Shown: piece by piece, positions 45,284-53,858 of the stretch | Position numbering within the stretch: the first letter of the stretch is position 1 | Layout: the number at the start of each line of letters is the position of its first letter | From: Burkholderiales bacterium | Lineage (GTDB): Bacteria; Pseudomonadota; Gammaproteobacteria; Burkholderiales; Casimicrobiaceae | Assembly (NCBI GenBank): GCA_025354165.1 | Contig: JANXNI010000058.1 | Coordinates: forward strand, 1-64,000 | Length of the DNA: 64,000 nt | Direction of reading: 5' to 3' | Notes under the pieces: generated by a model | The model's database searches: none | What the model saw: the letters and a program-made list of their open reading frames with translations, nothing else | What the model was told of the DNA's origin: nothing | Program-made: the position numbers and the translations under genes

Positions 45284-46591
45284 CTACTTGTTTGCCGCCT
45301 GGAATTTTTCGAGTTGCTCGTTGCCGCGCTTCACGGCTTTATCGAGCGCTGTTTTGGCATCCTGTTTGCCACCCCACACGCCTTCGAGTTCCTCATCAAT
45401 AATCGCGCGAATCTGCACGAAATTGCCGAGGCGCAGGCCGCGTGATGTTGGCGTCGCGTTTTTCTCGATCATTTGTTTGACCGACACGTCAGTGCCCGGA
45501 TTTTTTTCGTAGAAGCCCGATTTTTTGGTCACTTCATAAGCAGCTGTGGTGATCGGCAGATAGCCCGTCGCCTGATGCCATCCCGCGACACGCTCCGGCG
45601 CAGACAGGAAGGTGAAGAACTTGGCCACGCCTTTATAGTCCGGAGCCGGACGGCCGGTCATGACAAACAGACTGGCACCGCCAATGATGGTGTTCTGCGG
45701 TGCGCCGGCGACATCGCGGTAATACGGCAGCGGGCCAACGCCCCATTCGAACTTGGCGTTGCGCTTGATATTGGCATACGCGGCCGATGACGACGTCAGC
45801 ATCATGCATTCGCCGCTGAAGAACTTTGACTCCGCTTCGTTGGTGCGACCGCCGTAGGTGAAGTAGCCCTTTTTCATCCAGTCGGCCATGTTGCTGATGT
45901 GCCTGACGTGCAGCGGACTGTTGAACAACAATCGCGTATCAGTGCCACCAAAACCGTTGTTCTTCGAGGCAAACGGCACGTTGTGCCACGCCGAGAAGCT
46001 CTCGAGTTGAGTCCAGCTTTGCCAACCGCTGGAGAATGCGCACTTCTCACCGTTTGCCTTGAGTTTGGCTGCGGCGGCCATGACTTCCGGCCATGTAGCG
46101 GGCACAGCATTGGGATCAATACCAGCCTTTTTGAACGCGTCCTTGTTGTAATAGAAAACGGTCGTCGAGCTGTTAAACGGGAACGACACGAGATTGCCCT
46201 TGGCATCTGCGAAGTAGCCGGTCACCGCCGAGATGTAGGCCTTCTGGTCAAACGGCTCACCGGAAGCCTTCATCAGTTCATGCACCGGCATCACGGCTTT
46301 TTTCGCGGCGATCATGGTCGCGGTGGCGACTTCCTGCACCTGCACGATGTGTGGCGCGTTGCCTGCGCGCGAAGCGGCGATGGCGGCGGCGAGCGTTTCT
46401 GGGTACGTTCCTTTGAACACGGGAACGACTTTGTACGTCGTCTGCGAGGCATTGAAATCTTTGGCGAAATCGTTGACGCGGTCATTGAGCGCGCCGGTCA
46501 TGGCGTGCCACCACTGAATCTCGGTTTGCGCCAACGACGCGGTCGAAAACCCCAAGGCGGCGCATGCGGCTACCAGCAACTTAATCTTCAC
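45284..46591 (-). CDS. ugpB: sn-Glycerol-3-phosphate-binding periplasmic protein
   Basis: UgpB captures glycerol-3-phosphate in the periplasm. I use GTG 46591 (VKIKLLVAACAALG), set by GAGGAG five bases upstream; the frame reaches 46615. The signal peptide is cleaved after TASLA. The mature protein begins QTEIQWWHAMTGALNDRVND, the usual UgpB start, and contains the hinge region VSFPFNSSTTVFYYN and GGASLFVMTGRPAPDYKGVA. Length 435. It is the first gene of ugpBAEC. Its promoter lies in the 355-bp gap shared with terC, which also holds repeat copy E; I could not identify a Pho box there. Confidence 0.93.
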   Translation of the reverse strand: MKIKLLVAACAALGFSTASLAQTEIQWWHAMTGALNDRVNDFAKDFNASQTTYKVVPVFKGTYPETLAAAIAASRAGNAPHIVQVQEVATATMIAAKKAVMPVHELMKASGEPFDQKAYISAVTGYFADAKGNLVSFPFNSSTTVFYYNKDAFKKAGIDPNAVPATWPEVMAAAAKLKANGEKCAFSSGWQSWTQLESFSAWHNVPFASKNNGFGGTDTRLLFNSPLHVRHISNMADWMKKGYFTYGGRTNEAESKFFSGECMMLTSSSAAYANIKRNAKFEWGVGPLPYYRDVAGAPQNTIIGGASLFVMTGRPAPDYKGVAKFFTFLSAPERVAGWHQATGYLPITTAAYEVTKKSGFYEKNPGTDVSVKQMIEKNATPTSRGLRLGNFVQIRAIIDEELEGVWGGKQDAKTALDKAVKRGNEQLEKFQAANK

Positions 46592-46754
46592 GAGTGCTCC
46601 TCTTTTCAAAATCACGAATTGTGCTTATATCTTGTGACGGCATTGCGACACCCTCCTTGGCTGTCTGATGCAATGCGGCTGACAGCCCTATTATGCGCCC
46701 GTCTTTAGCGGCTTCCATTGATCGTCATTGAGTGTTGCCCCGGTTGCGTTGATC

Positions 46755-46872
46755 TACAGCTTTTCGTTGATAGTCTTATCGCATAGGGGATAGGGCCTTA
46801 AATGAGCATTTGTCGATAATTGAATGAATTCGACAATTCCCCCAATGTAGTGGTCATTTCAGCCCGAAGTTG
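46755..46872. repeat. Copy E of the ~120 bp inverted-repeat element
   Basis: The left end TACAGCTTTTCG (46755-46766) is clear; the right end CAGCCCGAAGTTGC is decayed. Inside are AGGGGATAGGGCCTTAAAT, a perfect central hairpin TTGTCGA/TCGACAA (46810-46816, 46830-46836) and CCCCCAATGTAGTGGTCATT. It lies between the divergent ugpB and terC genes. Confidence 0.7.
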
Positions 46873-46892
46873 CTTAATGTTTAAGCGGTGAA

Positions 46893-46925
46893 TTGACAGC
46901 CTCGCCCCCTAGAATTACTTCTAAT
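46893..46925 (+). promoter_or_regulatory. Candidate terC promoter
   Basis: A consensus TTGACA lies at 46893-46898. The -10 partner is weak (TACTTC at 46916 or TTCTAA at 46919). It sits 50 bp before the proposed start. Confidence 0.3.
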
Positions 46926-46946
46926 CAAAAACAGAGGGATGACACT

Positions 46947-47636
46947 TTGGAACTCGCACTTTTCTCGGGCGTTTGGTGGGCCGCATTGGGCTCAATCGTT
47001 CTCGCCAATATCGTGCTCTCCGGCGACAACGCAGTGGTGATTGCGATGGCCGCACGCAAGCTGCCGGACAATCAGCGCTCCAAAGCCATTTTCTGGGGAT
47101 CGGCCGCAGCGATTGTGTTGCGGATCGTCCTCACGCTGGTTGCCGTGCAGTTGCTCGCGCTGCCGTACCTCAAAATCATCGGTGCGCTGCTGCTGCTCTA
47201 CATCGGCGTGCAGTTGCTTGCTGAGGGCGATGATGACGGCGAAGACGACAGCAAGCCGGTGAAAGACGGCATGATGGCGGCAGTGCGCACCATCCTGATT
47301 GCGGATTTGGTAATGAGCCTCGATAACGTAATCGCCGTCGCTGCGGCCGCCAAGGGCAACACCACGCTGCTCATCATTGGCCTCGCAGTCAGTATTCCAC
47401 TGATCATCTTTGGCTCAACGTTGCTCATGAAAGTCATGGATCGTTTCCCGATCATCATCACGCTCGGTGCAGCGCTGCTTGGCTTTTTAGCGGGCGAGAT
47501 GTTTGTCACCGATCCTTCAACCGCCGCCTTCTTTGCCAAGCTTGAAGGCTCACATACGTGGGCACCGGTGCTTGGCGCTGTGATTGTGGTGGTGATTGGG
47601 ACGTGGTTGGCGCGTAGGCACAAGGCTGTCGCTTAG
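46947..47636 (+). CDS. TerC family integral membrane protein (YjbE type)
   Basis: TerC-family proteins are metal-ion transporters, several exporting manganese, often to metallate exported proteins. I start at TTG 46947 (LELALFSGVWW), eight bases after AGAGGG, because it gives a first transmembrane helix at the expected place. Seven hydrophobic segments are visible. The two conserved acidic motifs are LSGDNAVVIAMAARKLP (about 24-40) and LVMSLDNVIAVAAAAKGN (about 125), each with the transmembrane Asp-Asn pair. Length 229. No manganese riboswitch of the yybP-ykoY type was seen upstream. Confidence 0.88.
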   Translation: MELALFSGVWWAALGSIVLANIVLSGDNAVVIAMAARKLPDNQRSKAIFWGSAAAIVLRIVLTLVAVQLLALPYLKIIGALLLLYIGVQLLAEGDDDGEDDSKPVKDGMMAAVRTILIADLVMSLDNVIAVAAAAKGNTTLLIIGLAVSIPLIIFGSTLLMKVMDRFPIIITLGAALLGFLAGEMFVTDPSTAAFFAKLEGSHTWAPVLGAVIVVVIGTWLARRHKAVA

Positions 47637-47644
47637 TTTCGTTC

Positions 47645-47713
47645 TTGTAGGGGCGGTGAAAACCGCGAAAGCGTCCGCCTCGGCTAGCCATCGCGGCTTT
47701 CGCCGCTCCTACA
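47645..47713. repeat. REP pair overlapping the folB stop codon
   Basis: TTGTAGGGGCGGTGAAAACC and the inverted CATCGCGGCTTTCGCCGCTC then CTACA. The CTA at 47709-47711 in the right arm is the complement of the folB TAG stop, so the repeat supplies the end of that gene. Confidence 0.8.
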
Positions 47714-48074
47714 TTGACGCGCTACGGACGCCGCGCTCAATCATTACGCCCACCATCGCGGCGTTCTTGATCGCGCCGGGTTTGCCGATGGTGACTTTCA
47801 CCCACGGCGCGTGAAATTCCCCGAGTACCGTTTGCGCGACATGCTCGGCTAGTCGCTCCACGGTTTTGTAGTGAAGCGTTTTCAGAAGCTCAACCAATCG
47901 CGCCGAAATGCTGTCGTAATTCATCAACCCCTTCGCGCTGTCGTGCTCAAACGATTCGTTCGATGCCGCCGCGATTTCAAGGTCAATCAGCACCGGGCGC
48001 GGCGACACGCGCTCCCAGTCGTAAACACCCAAAATGGTTTCGCATTTGAGACCGCGAATAAATATGACATCCAC
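47709..48074 (-). CDS. folB: Dihydroneopterin aldolase
   Basis: FolB cleaves dihydroneopterin in folate synthesis. The start is GTG 48074 (VDVIFIRGLKCETILGVYDW), with GGAG nine bases upstream. Key residues are the Glu of CETILGVYDWER (substrate contact), the EIAAASNESFEHDS region and the Lys in VKVTIGKPGA. The C-terminus (KNAAMVGVMIERGVRSASM) ends with codons adjoining and partly inside a REP element whose GTAG is the stop. Length 121 is normal. It is divergent from plsY, an arrangement common in betaproteobacteria. Confidence 0.93.
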   Translation of the reverse strand: MDVIFIRGLKCETILGVYDWERVSPRPVLIDLEIAAASNESFEHDSAKGLMNYDSISARLVELLKTLHYKTVERLAEHVAQTVLGEFHAPWVKVTIGKPGAIKNAAMVGVMIERGVRSASM

Positions 48075-48163
48075 GCCAAGAGACTCCTGATGACCGCGAG
48101 AAGCTTGCTCGCATACACTGCCTACCATTCTAGAGAGCGCCGTTGACTGGCGAGGGGAGCACC

Positions 48164-48769
48164 ATGAACATGCCTGACATCATCGCGTTGGTGGTCGCAT
48201 ATCTGATCGGTTCATTGTCATTCGCCGTTATCGTCAGTCGCGCGCTCAAATTGCCCGATCCGCATAGCTATGGCAGTGGCAATCCCGGCGCAACCAATGT
48301 GCTGCGGAGCGGCAGCAAAACGGCGGCGATCCTCACGTTGTTGGGCGATACGCTCAAAGGCGTCGCAGCGGTGCTGCTGGCGAAATATTTCGCACCACAT
48401 TTCGGCGTCACCGAGATCGGCATTGCAGTCGTCGCAATCGCCGTGTTCCTCGGGCACTTGTTCCCGGTTTTCTTCGGTTTCAAAGGCGGCAAAGGCGTTG
48501 CTACGGCAGCAGGTGTGCTGTGGGCGCTCGACTGGCGCATAGGCCTGGGGCTCACGCTCATTTGGGCGTTGATCTTTGCGCTGAGCCGGGTGTCGTCGTT
48601 AGCGGCGCTGATTGGTAGCGCGATGGCGCCAGTTTTGGCGTGGCATTTCCTCGGTGTTGGGCCAGCGTTTTATGCCGTGCTGGCGATGGCAGTTTTGCTC
48701 ATCTGGCGGCATAAAGAAAATATTGAGCGGCTGGTTTCTGGCAAAGAGGGAAGCTTCAAGAAACCCTGA
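48164..48769 (+). CDS. plsY: Glycerol-3-phosphate acyltransferase PlsY
   Basis: PlsY transfers an acyl group from acyl phosphate to glycerol-3-phosphate, the first step of phospholipid synthesis. The start ATG 48164 follows GGGGAG. Motifs are the three conserved cytoplasmic loops: SYGSGNPGATNVLR (about 36-49), GHLFPVFFGFKGGKGVATA (about 97-115) and a C-terminal RHKENIERL. Five transmembrane helices are visible. Length 201. Confidence 0.95.
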   Translation: MNMPDIIALVVAYLIGSLSFAVIVSRALKLPDPHSYGSGNPGATNVLRSGSKTAAILTLLGDTLKGVAAVLLAKYFAPHFGVTEIGIAVVAIAVFLGHLFPVFFGFKGGKGVATAAGVLWALDWRIGLGLTLIWALIFALSRVSSLAALIGSAMAPVLAWHFLGVGPAFYAVLAMAVLLIWRHKENIERLVSGKEGSFKKP

Positions 48770-48771
48770 TT

Positions 48772-48843
48772 TTGTAGGAGCGGCTTGCCGCGACCCAAGG
48801 TGGCGGTCTTGCAACGGTTGGTCGCTTCAAGCCGCTCCTACAA
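48772..48843. repeat. REP pair overlapping the tsaD stop codon
   Basis: TTGTAGGAGCGGCTTGCCGC and the inverted GTCGCTTCAAGCCGCTCCTA then CAA are near-complements over about 24 bp. The CTA at 48838-48840 is the complement of the tsaD stop codon. It lies between plsY and tsaD, which converge. Confidence 0.82.
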
Positions 48844-49968
48844 AGAGGCAGGAGCGTGCAACTCCGACAACGCCCATCGTGGCCGCACATTGATCGCGTA
48901 ATCGTTCTTCGCCTCTGCCAACCGCAACGCCCCGACATGCGCAATCATCGCGCCGTTATCCGTGCATAGCGCGACTGGCGGATAAAACACGTTCGCGCCG
49001 ATGCGTGCCGCGCCTGCCGTCAACGCGTCACGCAACCGCGTGTTCGCGCCGACACCGCCCGCGACAACAATGTGCTTGAGCCCCGTTTGTTTCAGCGCTG
49101 CGAGCGACTTGCTCACCAGCGAGTCAACAATCGCCGCTTGAACCGAAGCTGCCAGATCTGAACGACTCGGATGATCGGCAGGTAACGTCGGTTGCGAGGT
49201 AGAAGCCGCGCCACGAGCAGGCAGCGCTGTGCCCGTTAATCGCCGAACTTCGTTGGCGACGGCCGTTTTCAATCCGGCAAAGCTGAAATTCAGATCACCC
49301 GAATGCAAAAGCGGTCGCGGAATCGCGAACGCTTTCGGATTGCCGCCTTCCGCCAATTTCGCCAGCAACGGACCACCGGGATATGCGAGACCGAGTAGCT
49401 TCGCCGACTTATCGAATGCTTCGCCGGCCGCGTCGTCGATGGTGTCACCGAGGAGCGTGTACTCACCTACGCCGTCAACTCGCATCAACTGCGTATGCCC
49501 ACCCGACACCAAAAGCGCGACAAACGGAAAGTTCGGTTCTGGATCAGCCAAAAGCGGTGACAACAAATGCCCTTCCATGTGGTGAACCGGAATCAGCGGT
49601 TTGCCCCAGGCGAATGCCAGACTCGCGGCCAGTTGCGCTCCGACGAGTAGCGCGCCAGCCAGTCCCGGCCCTTGTGTGTAAGCGACCGCTCTCACGTCGT
49701 TGCCCGTAATGCCTGAAATAACCAGAACTTGGTCGATCAAGCGCAACCCATATTTGATGTGGTCGCGACTCGCCAGCTCCGGAACTACGCCGCCGTACGG
49801 CGCATGCAAAGCGATCTGCGAATGCAGCGCCTCGGCCACCACTTTGCCAGTCGACGCGTCGAATAGCGCGACTCCGGTCTCGTCACAAGACGATTCGATG
49901 CCTAGCACCAAACCGGATTTACGCCCCGAAGCGCGGGAAGCAGCGGTTTTTCTTGAATGTTCAGTCAT
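48838..49968 (-). CDS. tsaD: tRNA threonylcarbamoyladenosine transferase TsaD
   Basis: TsaD transfers the threonylcarbamoyl group to A37 of ANN-decoding tRNAs. Motifs are [16 protein letters not shown] (about 22-37), [14 protein letters not shown], the metal-binding HHMEGH (about 128-133), [33 protein letters not shown] and [13 protein letters not shown] with CTDNGAMIA. An N-terminal extension of about 19 residues ([19 protein letters not shown]) precedes the usual start, and no Shine-Dalgarno supports ATG 49968, so the start may lie further in. The stop codon is supplied by a REP element. It is divergent from rpsU. Confidence 0.95.
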   Translation of the reverse strand: MTEHSRKTAASRASGRKSGLVLGIESSCDETGVALFDASTGKVVAEALHSQIALHAPYGGVVPELASRDHIKYGLRLIDQVLVISGITGNDVRAVAYTQGPGLAGALLVGAQLAASLAFAWGKPLIPVHHMEGHLLSPLLADPEPNFPFVALLVSGGHTQLMRVDGVGEYTLLGDTIDDAAGEAFDKSAKLLGLAYPGGPLLAKLAEGGNPKAFAIPRPLLHSGDLNFSFAGLKTAVANEVRRLTGTALPARGAASTSQPTLPADHPSRSDLAASVQAAIVDSLVSKSLAALKQTGLKHIVVAGGVGANTRLRDALTAGAARIGANVFYPPVALCTDNGAMIAHVGALRLAEAKNDYAINVRPRWALSELHAPASL

Positions 49969-50053
49969 TTCGAGTTATATTACCCGGCTACTCAGAAGAA
50001 ACGCGCTAAACGAAGCGAAAGCACGCACGGCGCACTAAACCGCAAAAACACAC

Positions 50054-50263
50054 ATGATCGTCAAACTCCGCGAAAACGAACCTTTCGAAGTAGCACTGCG
50101 CCGCTTCAAGCGCGCCATTGAAAAAACGGGCCTCCTCACCGAGCTGCGCGCCCGTGAGTCCTATGAAAAGCCAACGACCGAGCGCAAGCGCAAGCACGCC
50201 GCTGCCTGCAAACGCAACTACAAACGTCTGCGCGCAATGCAATTGCCGCCGAAGATGTACTAG
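50054..50263 (+). CDS. rpsU: 30S ribosomal protein S21
   Basis: S21 sits near the 3' end of 16S rRNA and helps initiation. The basic 69-residue sequence ([20 protein letters not shown], then [18 protein letters not shown]) is unmistakable. The 20 bases before the ATG (GCACTAAACCGCAAAAACAC) contain no Shine-Dalgarno. It precedes a terminator and yqeY; in many relatives the next genes are dnaG and rpoD, which are not here. Confidence 0.96.
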   Translation: MIVKLRENEPFEVALRRFKRAIEKTGLLTELRARESYEKPTTERKRKHAAACKRNYKRLRAMQLPPKMY

Positions 50264-50280
50264 ATTTTTCTGCTGAGTAG

Positions 50281-50310
50281 AAAAACGCGGCTCCTTTGGG
50301 AGCCGTTTTT
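50281..50310 (+). terminator. Terminator after rpsU
   Basis: CGGCTCC, a TTTG loop, GGAGCCG and TTTTT, preceded by an A run. It lies between rpsU and yqeY, so yqeY may depend on read-through or its own promoter. Confidence 0.85.
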
Positions 50311-50343
50311 GTTTTCGCATTCCGAATTGTTAGGGAGTCCACC

Positions 50344-50796
50344 ATGAGCCTCAAAGAAACTATTACCAACGACATGAAAACCGCGATGAAGGCGGGCGAC
50401 AGCGCGAAGCTCCTGACCATTCGCATGTTGCTTGCGGCTGTGAAGCAGCGCGAAGTGGATGAGCGCATCGTGCTGACTGACGCCGACGTCGTCGCCATCG
50501 TCGAAAAGGCGATCAAACAGCGCAAAGAATCCATCGCCCAGTTCACCACCGGCAACCGCCCCGATCTGGTCGCGAAAGAAGAGGCCGAAGCCGTTGTGCT
50601 CGCGGCTTATATGCCTGCGCAGATGAGCGAGGGCGAGGTCGACGCGATCCTCACGGCTGCCGTCGCAGCGGTCGCCGCAACGGGCGTCACGGGCAACGCC
50701 GCAATGGGAAAGATCATGGCGATTGTTAAGCCGAAGCTTGCGGGCAAGGCAGATATGACCTCCGTTTCCGGCAAAGTTAAAACGAAGCTCGGCTAA
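50344..50796 (+). CDS. yqeY: GatB/YqeY domain protein
   Basis: The start ATG 50344 follows GGGAG; the frame reaches back into the terminator. The 150 residues are the YqeY pattern: MSLKETITNDMKTAMKAGDS, LLTIRMLLAAVKQREVDER, then KEEAEAVVLAAYMPAQMSE, and a C-terminal helical part with GKADMTSVSGKVKTKL. YqeY resembles the tail domain of the GatB amidotransferase subunit; its precise role is not settled. Its TAA stop overlaps the DUF1992 stop as CTAA. Confidence 0.92.
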   Translation: MSLKETITNDMKTAMKAGDSAKLLTIRMLLAAVKQREVDERIVLTDADVVAIVEKAIKQRKESIAQFTTGNRPDLVAKEEAEAVVLAAYMPAQMSEGEVDAILTAAVAAVAATGVTGNAAMGKIMAIVKPKLAGKADMTSVSGKVKTKLG

Positions 50797-51110
50797 TCCA
50801 GCTTCGCTGCATGCTGCGCCTCGCGCAGCATGGCAATCTTTGTAATCAGCGCCTTCGCCTTCTCGGTTCGTTCGCTTAAGGGCAACGCAGCCAATTCTTT
50901 CTCAACACTCGCAATCGACTTGAGTAACGCAATCTCAGGCGGCGTATACCCCGCGTTTTTGAGCACGCGCATGATCGTTCGAATTTCCGCTGGAACCAGC
51001 AAGTCGTCGCTCAAATCAAGTGGCGCCCCTTCGCCTTGCAGATTGCTCAAATCACCGCGAGCCGCAGCTTCTGCCGCACGGCGTTCGGCGATGATGTCAG
51101 CCCAATGCAT
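50793..51110 (-). CDS. DUF1992 (DnaJ-homologue C28-like) domain protein
   Basis: The 105-residue protein begins WADIIAERRAAEAAARGDL and continues SNLQGEGAPLDLSDD, which matches the DUF1992 pattern of an N-terminal helix, N-L-x-G-x-G-x-P-L, and a later KNAGYTPPEIALLKSI. No catalytic residues are evident and the role is unknown. It converges on yqeY with overlapping stops and is followed seven bases upstream by the end of guaD, so it is probably co-transcribed with guaD. Confidence 0.85.
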   Translation of the reverse strand: MHWADIIAERRAAEAAARGDLSNLQGEGAPLDLSDDLLVPAEIRTIMRVLKNAGYTPPEIALLKSIASVEKELAALPLSERTEKAKALITKIAMLREAQHAAKLD

Positions 51111-51116
51111 AGCGTT

Positions 51117-52421
51117 TCAACCCGGGCGGGAATGCACGCAAACCCCGTTCGCATAAGTCGCTGCCACGGCCCGGTCATCGCCCAGCGTCATGAGCGCAAA
51201 GAACGTATCGAGTGGGTCGTCAAGCACGGCCGTGCGCCGCGCTAACAGCGGCGTCGCCTTCGGGTCGAGCAATGCAAAGTCCGCCTCTTTGCCCGGCGCA
51301 ATCGAGCCCAATTTGTCATCGAGCGATAACGCTTTCGCGCCGCCCAATGTCGCAAGATAGAGTGCGTAGGCTGGCGACAATGAAGTGCCCTGCAACTGCT
51401 GCACTTTGTACGCTTCACCCAGCGTGCGCAGCATCGAATAGCTTGTGCCGCCACCCACATCGGTGCCGACGCCAACAACGTTACCCGCAGCAATCGCCTG
51501 CTTCAAATCGTAAAGCCCGCTGCCGATAAACAAGTTCGATGTCGGGCAGAACGACGGCCTCGCGCCCGCTGCCGTCATGCGCGCACGATCCGCGTCGTCA
51601 AGGTAAATGCAGTGCCCGTAAATTGCCTTGTCGCGCAGCAGACAGTAGTGATCGTAAATGTCCAGATAGCTGCGGTGACCGGGGAACAGCTCGGCCGCCC
51701 ACGCGATCTCGGCCTTGTTCTCAGCGACATGTGACTGGATGTAGGTCGTCGGGTGTTCGTGCGATAACGCCTTCATCTTCTCCATTTGCGCGATGGTGGA
51801 CGTTGGCGCAAAACGCGGCGTGATGGCATACAGCGAACGCGCATGTTCATGCCAGCGCTCAATCAATAGTTTGGTATCTCGATAACCTGTTTCGGCGGTA
51901 TCCATCAAGGCTTCTGGCGCATGTCGATCCATCAGGCACTTGCCTGCAATCATTCGCAAACCACGCGCTTCTGACGCAGTGAAAAAAGCGTCGACCGACT
52001 GTGGGTGCACGGTGCAAAAAACGCTCGCCGTCGTCGTGCCGTTTTCCAGCAATCGATCAAGAAAAAACGCTGCCGCCGTGTCAGCAAAGGCGCGATCCGC
52101 AAACTTTGTTTCTGCCGGAAACGTGTAACGACTTAACCAGTCCAGCAGTTGCGTGCCGTACGCACCAATCACGTCCACCTGTGGATAATGCACATGGGTA
52201 TCAATAAACCCCGGCACCATAATCTTGCCGCGTTGATCGTCGATGCTCACCCCCTGTCCGAGCGTTGGCAACAGCGCTTCGGCTGGCCCGACGTTTTCGA
52301 TGTATCCATCGCGCACCAGCGTGATTGCGTCGGGCAAATATTCGACGGCGGACGCATCGCCCGAAAGGCCTGGATCGCGCAGGCAATGCAGCAGAGAAGA
52401 GCGAATAGCAGTCACATTCAT
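51117..52421 (-). CDS. guaD: Guanine deaminase
   Basis: GuaD deaminates guanine to xanthine. I use ATG 52421 (MNVTAIRSSLLHC); the frame reaches 52457. Motifs are the metal-binding GFIDTHVHYPQVDVIGAYG (about 70-88), ENGTTTASVFCTVHPQSVD, IQSHVAENKAEI, YGHCIYLDD and the Asp in VGVGTDVGGGTSYSM, as in amidohydrolase-family guanine deaminases. Length 434. It is divergent from the esterase gene across 177 bp of noncoding DNA. Confidence 0.94.
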   Translation of the reverse strand: MNVTAIRSSLLHCLRDPGLSGDASAVEYLPDAITLVRDGYIENVGPAEALLPTLGQGVSIDDQRGKIMVPGFIDTHVHYPQVDVIGAYGTQLLDWLSRYTFPAETKFADRAFADTAAAFFLDRLLENGTTTASVFCTVHPQSVDAFFTASEARGLRMIAGKCLMDRHAPEALMDTAETGYRDTKLLIERWHEHARSLYAITPRFAPTSTIAQMEKMKALSHEHPTTYIQSHVAENKAEIAWAAELFPGHRSYLDIYDHYCLLRDKAIYGHCIYLDDADRARMTAAGARPSFCPTSNLFIGSGLYDLKQAIAAGNVVGVGTDVGGGTSYSMLRTLGEAYKVQQLQGTSLSPAYALYLATLGGAKALSLDDKLGSIAPGKEADFALLDPKATPLLARRTAVLDDPLDTFFALMTLGDDRAVAATYANGVCVHSRPG

Positions 52422-52598
52422 ACTGCGATGATATTCGTGAAAGCAGGCTGTCAGCATTTGCGCGCACGATGGCTGAAATTACGCCTACGAATGGTTATTT
52501 GTGGCTTGATCGGTTCGATGAATCCCAAATGTGTCGGTAGGTCGGGGTAAAAGCTCGTTACGGGTACGCTTGTTGCACCGATCTGCATCCCCCGCCGG

Positions 52599-53858
52599 GT
52601 GTTTGCAATACCGGCCTTCGATGAGAGCTACGCCATCAAACAGAAAAATATTCTCCGACTGCAACGATTCAGAGATCGCCTGCGCGCGATGTTTTCACTT
52701 CGACAGTCGTCTCAGGCTCCGCGCGGTCCTGTCGCGGCCGCACCTCTCGAAGAAGCCAAATCGCTGATATCGCATGCCGAGGTGGCGCTGAAGCCGCTCG
52801 TAGAATCTCCTGCCTCCACGGTCAGCGACGTCGCTGAAGTTGCCGAGGAGCTCGAATTAGCCGATGCGGCGGCCGCCTCGGAACCACCCGACGCGGCTTC
52901 TGCCAAACTCGAGGCACGCCTTACCCATGCCAAAACAGTCGAAGGCAGCGCGCGCAGCGTTGACGGCGCAACGTCGCCGTGGCTCTTGCTGCCCGCCGAG
53001 CGCAACTACCGCTTATATGTGCCACCGCACGTCTCGCAGAAAAATGGAGGTGACACGTTGCCACTGGTGGTCATGATTCACGGTTGCCGCGAAACTGCCG
53101 AAGAGTTTGAGCGCGGTACCCGAATGAATGCGATTGCGGATCGCGAGGGCTTCGCCGTGCTCTATCCGGATCAGGCGACGTTTGCCAATATTCGCCGATG
53201 CTGGAACTGGTTCGAGCCGAACACGGCGGCGGGTAACGGCGAATGCGCCATCATCCTCGAAATGATTCGCGCAGCGAGCAAACACACGAAACTTGACGGC
53301 ACTCGAGTCTGTGTCGCAGGCATGTCGTCGGGCGGTGCGATCGCGGGCCTGCTCGCCTATCATCACCCCGCCACGTTCGCCGCAGTTGCCGTGCATTCCG
53401 GCCTGCCACCGATGATGCCGCCATCAGCCGCCGCCGCGATTTCTGCAATGAAAAAGGGAGTACGCGTCAACGGCGACTTGCTGGCCGACGGCTATTGGAA
53501 CACGCACGACATGCTGCCACCGCCGCTCATCGTATTCCACGGTGACAAAGATGAAACTGTCACCGAGAAAAACGCAACGTCGATGGTCAAGCTATGGGAA
53601 AAGCTTTACGAAAGCGCCCCGCAGGCGGGCCAATTAGTTCGTGTGGCGACAGAAATTGCATCCGACGAAAACACACGCGCCTACTCGCAAATCGAGCAGC
53701 AACGCGAAGGAAAAACCGTCGTCAGTGGGCTGCGTATTCACGGACTCGCACATCAGTGGAGCGGCGGTGACTCAGCGCTTCCGTTCAACGATGCCAAAGG
53801 GCCCGATGCGTCGGAGCTGATCTGGAAATTTTTTGAGCGACAGCAGAGAGTTGGCTAA
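52599..53858 (+). CDS. PHB depolymerase/feruloyl esterase-type alpha/beta hydrolase
   Basis: The catalytic domain (about 125-419) has [32 protein letters not shown] (oxyanion region), the nucleophile elbow in [15 protein letters not shown] (G-x-S-x-G, Ser near 246), an Asp in FHGDKDETV and the His in GLAHQWSGG. This is the esterase/PHB depolymerase family 1 pattern. The N-terminal ~120 residues are low-complexity Ala/Glu-rich with no clear signal peptide, which fits an intracellular enzyme. The GTG start at 52599 is uncertain; ATG 52689 is an alternative. Its stop overlaps that of the next gene as CTAA. Confidence 0.82.
   Translation: MFAIPAFDESYAIKQKNILRLQRFRDRLRAMFSLRQSSQAPRGPVAAAPLEEAKSLISHAEVALKPLVESPASTVSDVAEVAEELELADAAAASEPPDAASAKLEARLTHAKTVEGSARSVDGATSPWLLLPAERNYRLYVPPHVSQKNGGDTLPLVVMIHGCRETAEEFERGTRMNAIADREGFAVLYPDQATFANIRRCWNWFEPNTAAGNGECAIILEMIRAASKHTKLDGTRVCVAGMSSGGAIAGLLAYHHPATFAAVAVHSGLPPMMPPSAAAAISAMKKGVRVNGDLLADGYWNTHDMLPPPLIVFHGDKDETVTEKNATSMVKLWEKLYESAPQAGQLVRVATEIASDENTRAYSQIEQQREGKTVVSGLRIHGLAHQWSGGDSALPFNDAKGPDASELIWKFFERQQRVG

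Noticed and set aside
46872-46946. Manganese (yybP-ykoY) riboswitch before terC
   Set aside because: TerC genes often carry one, but the leader here lacks the conserved loops and is too short after repeat copy E.
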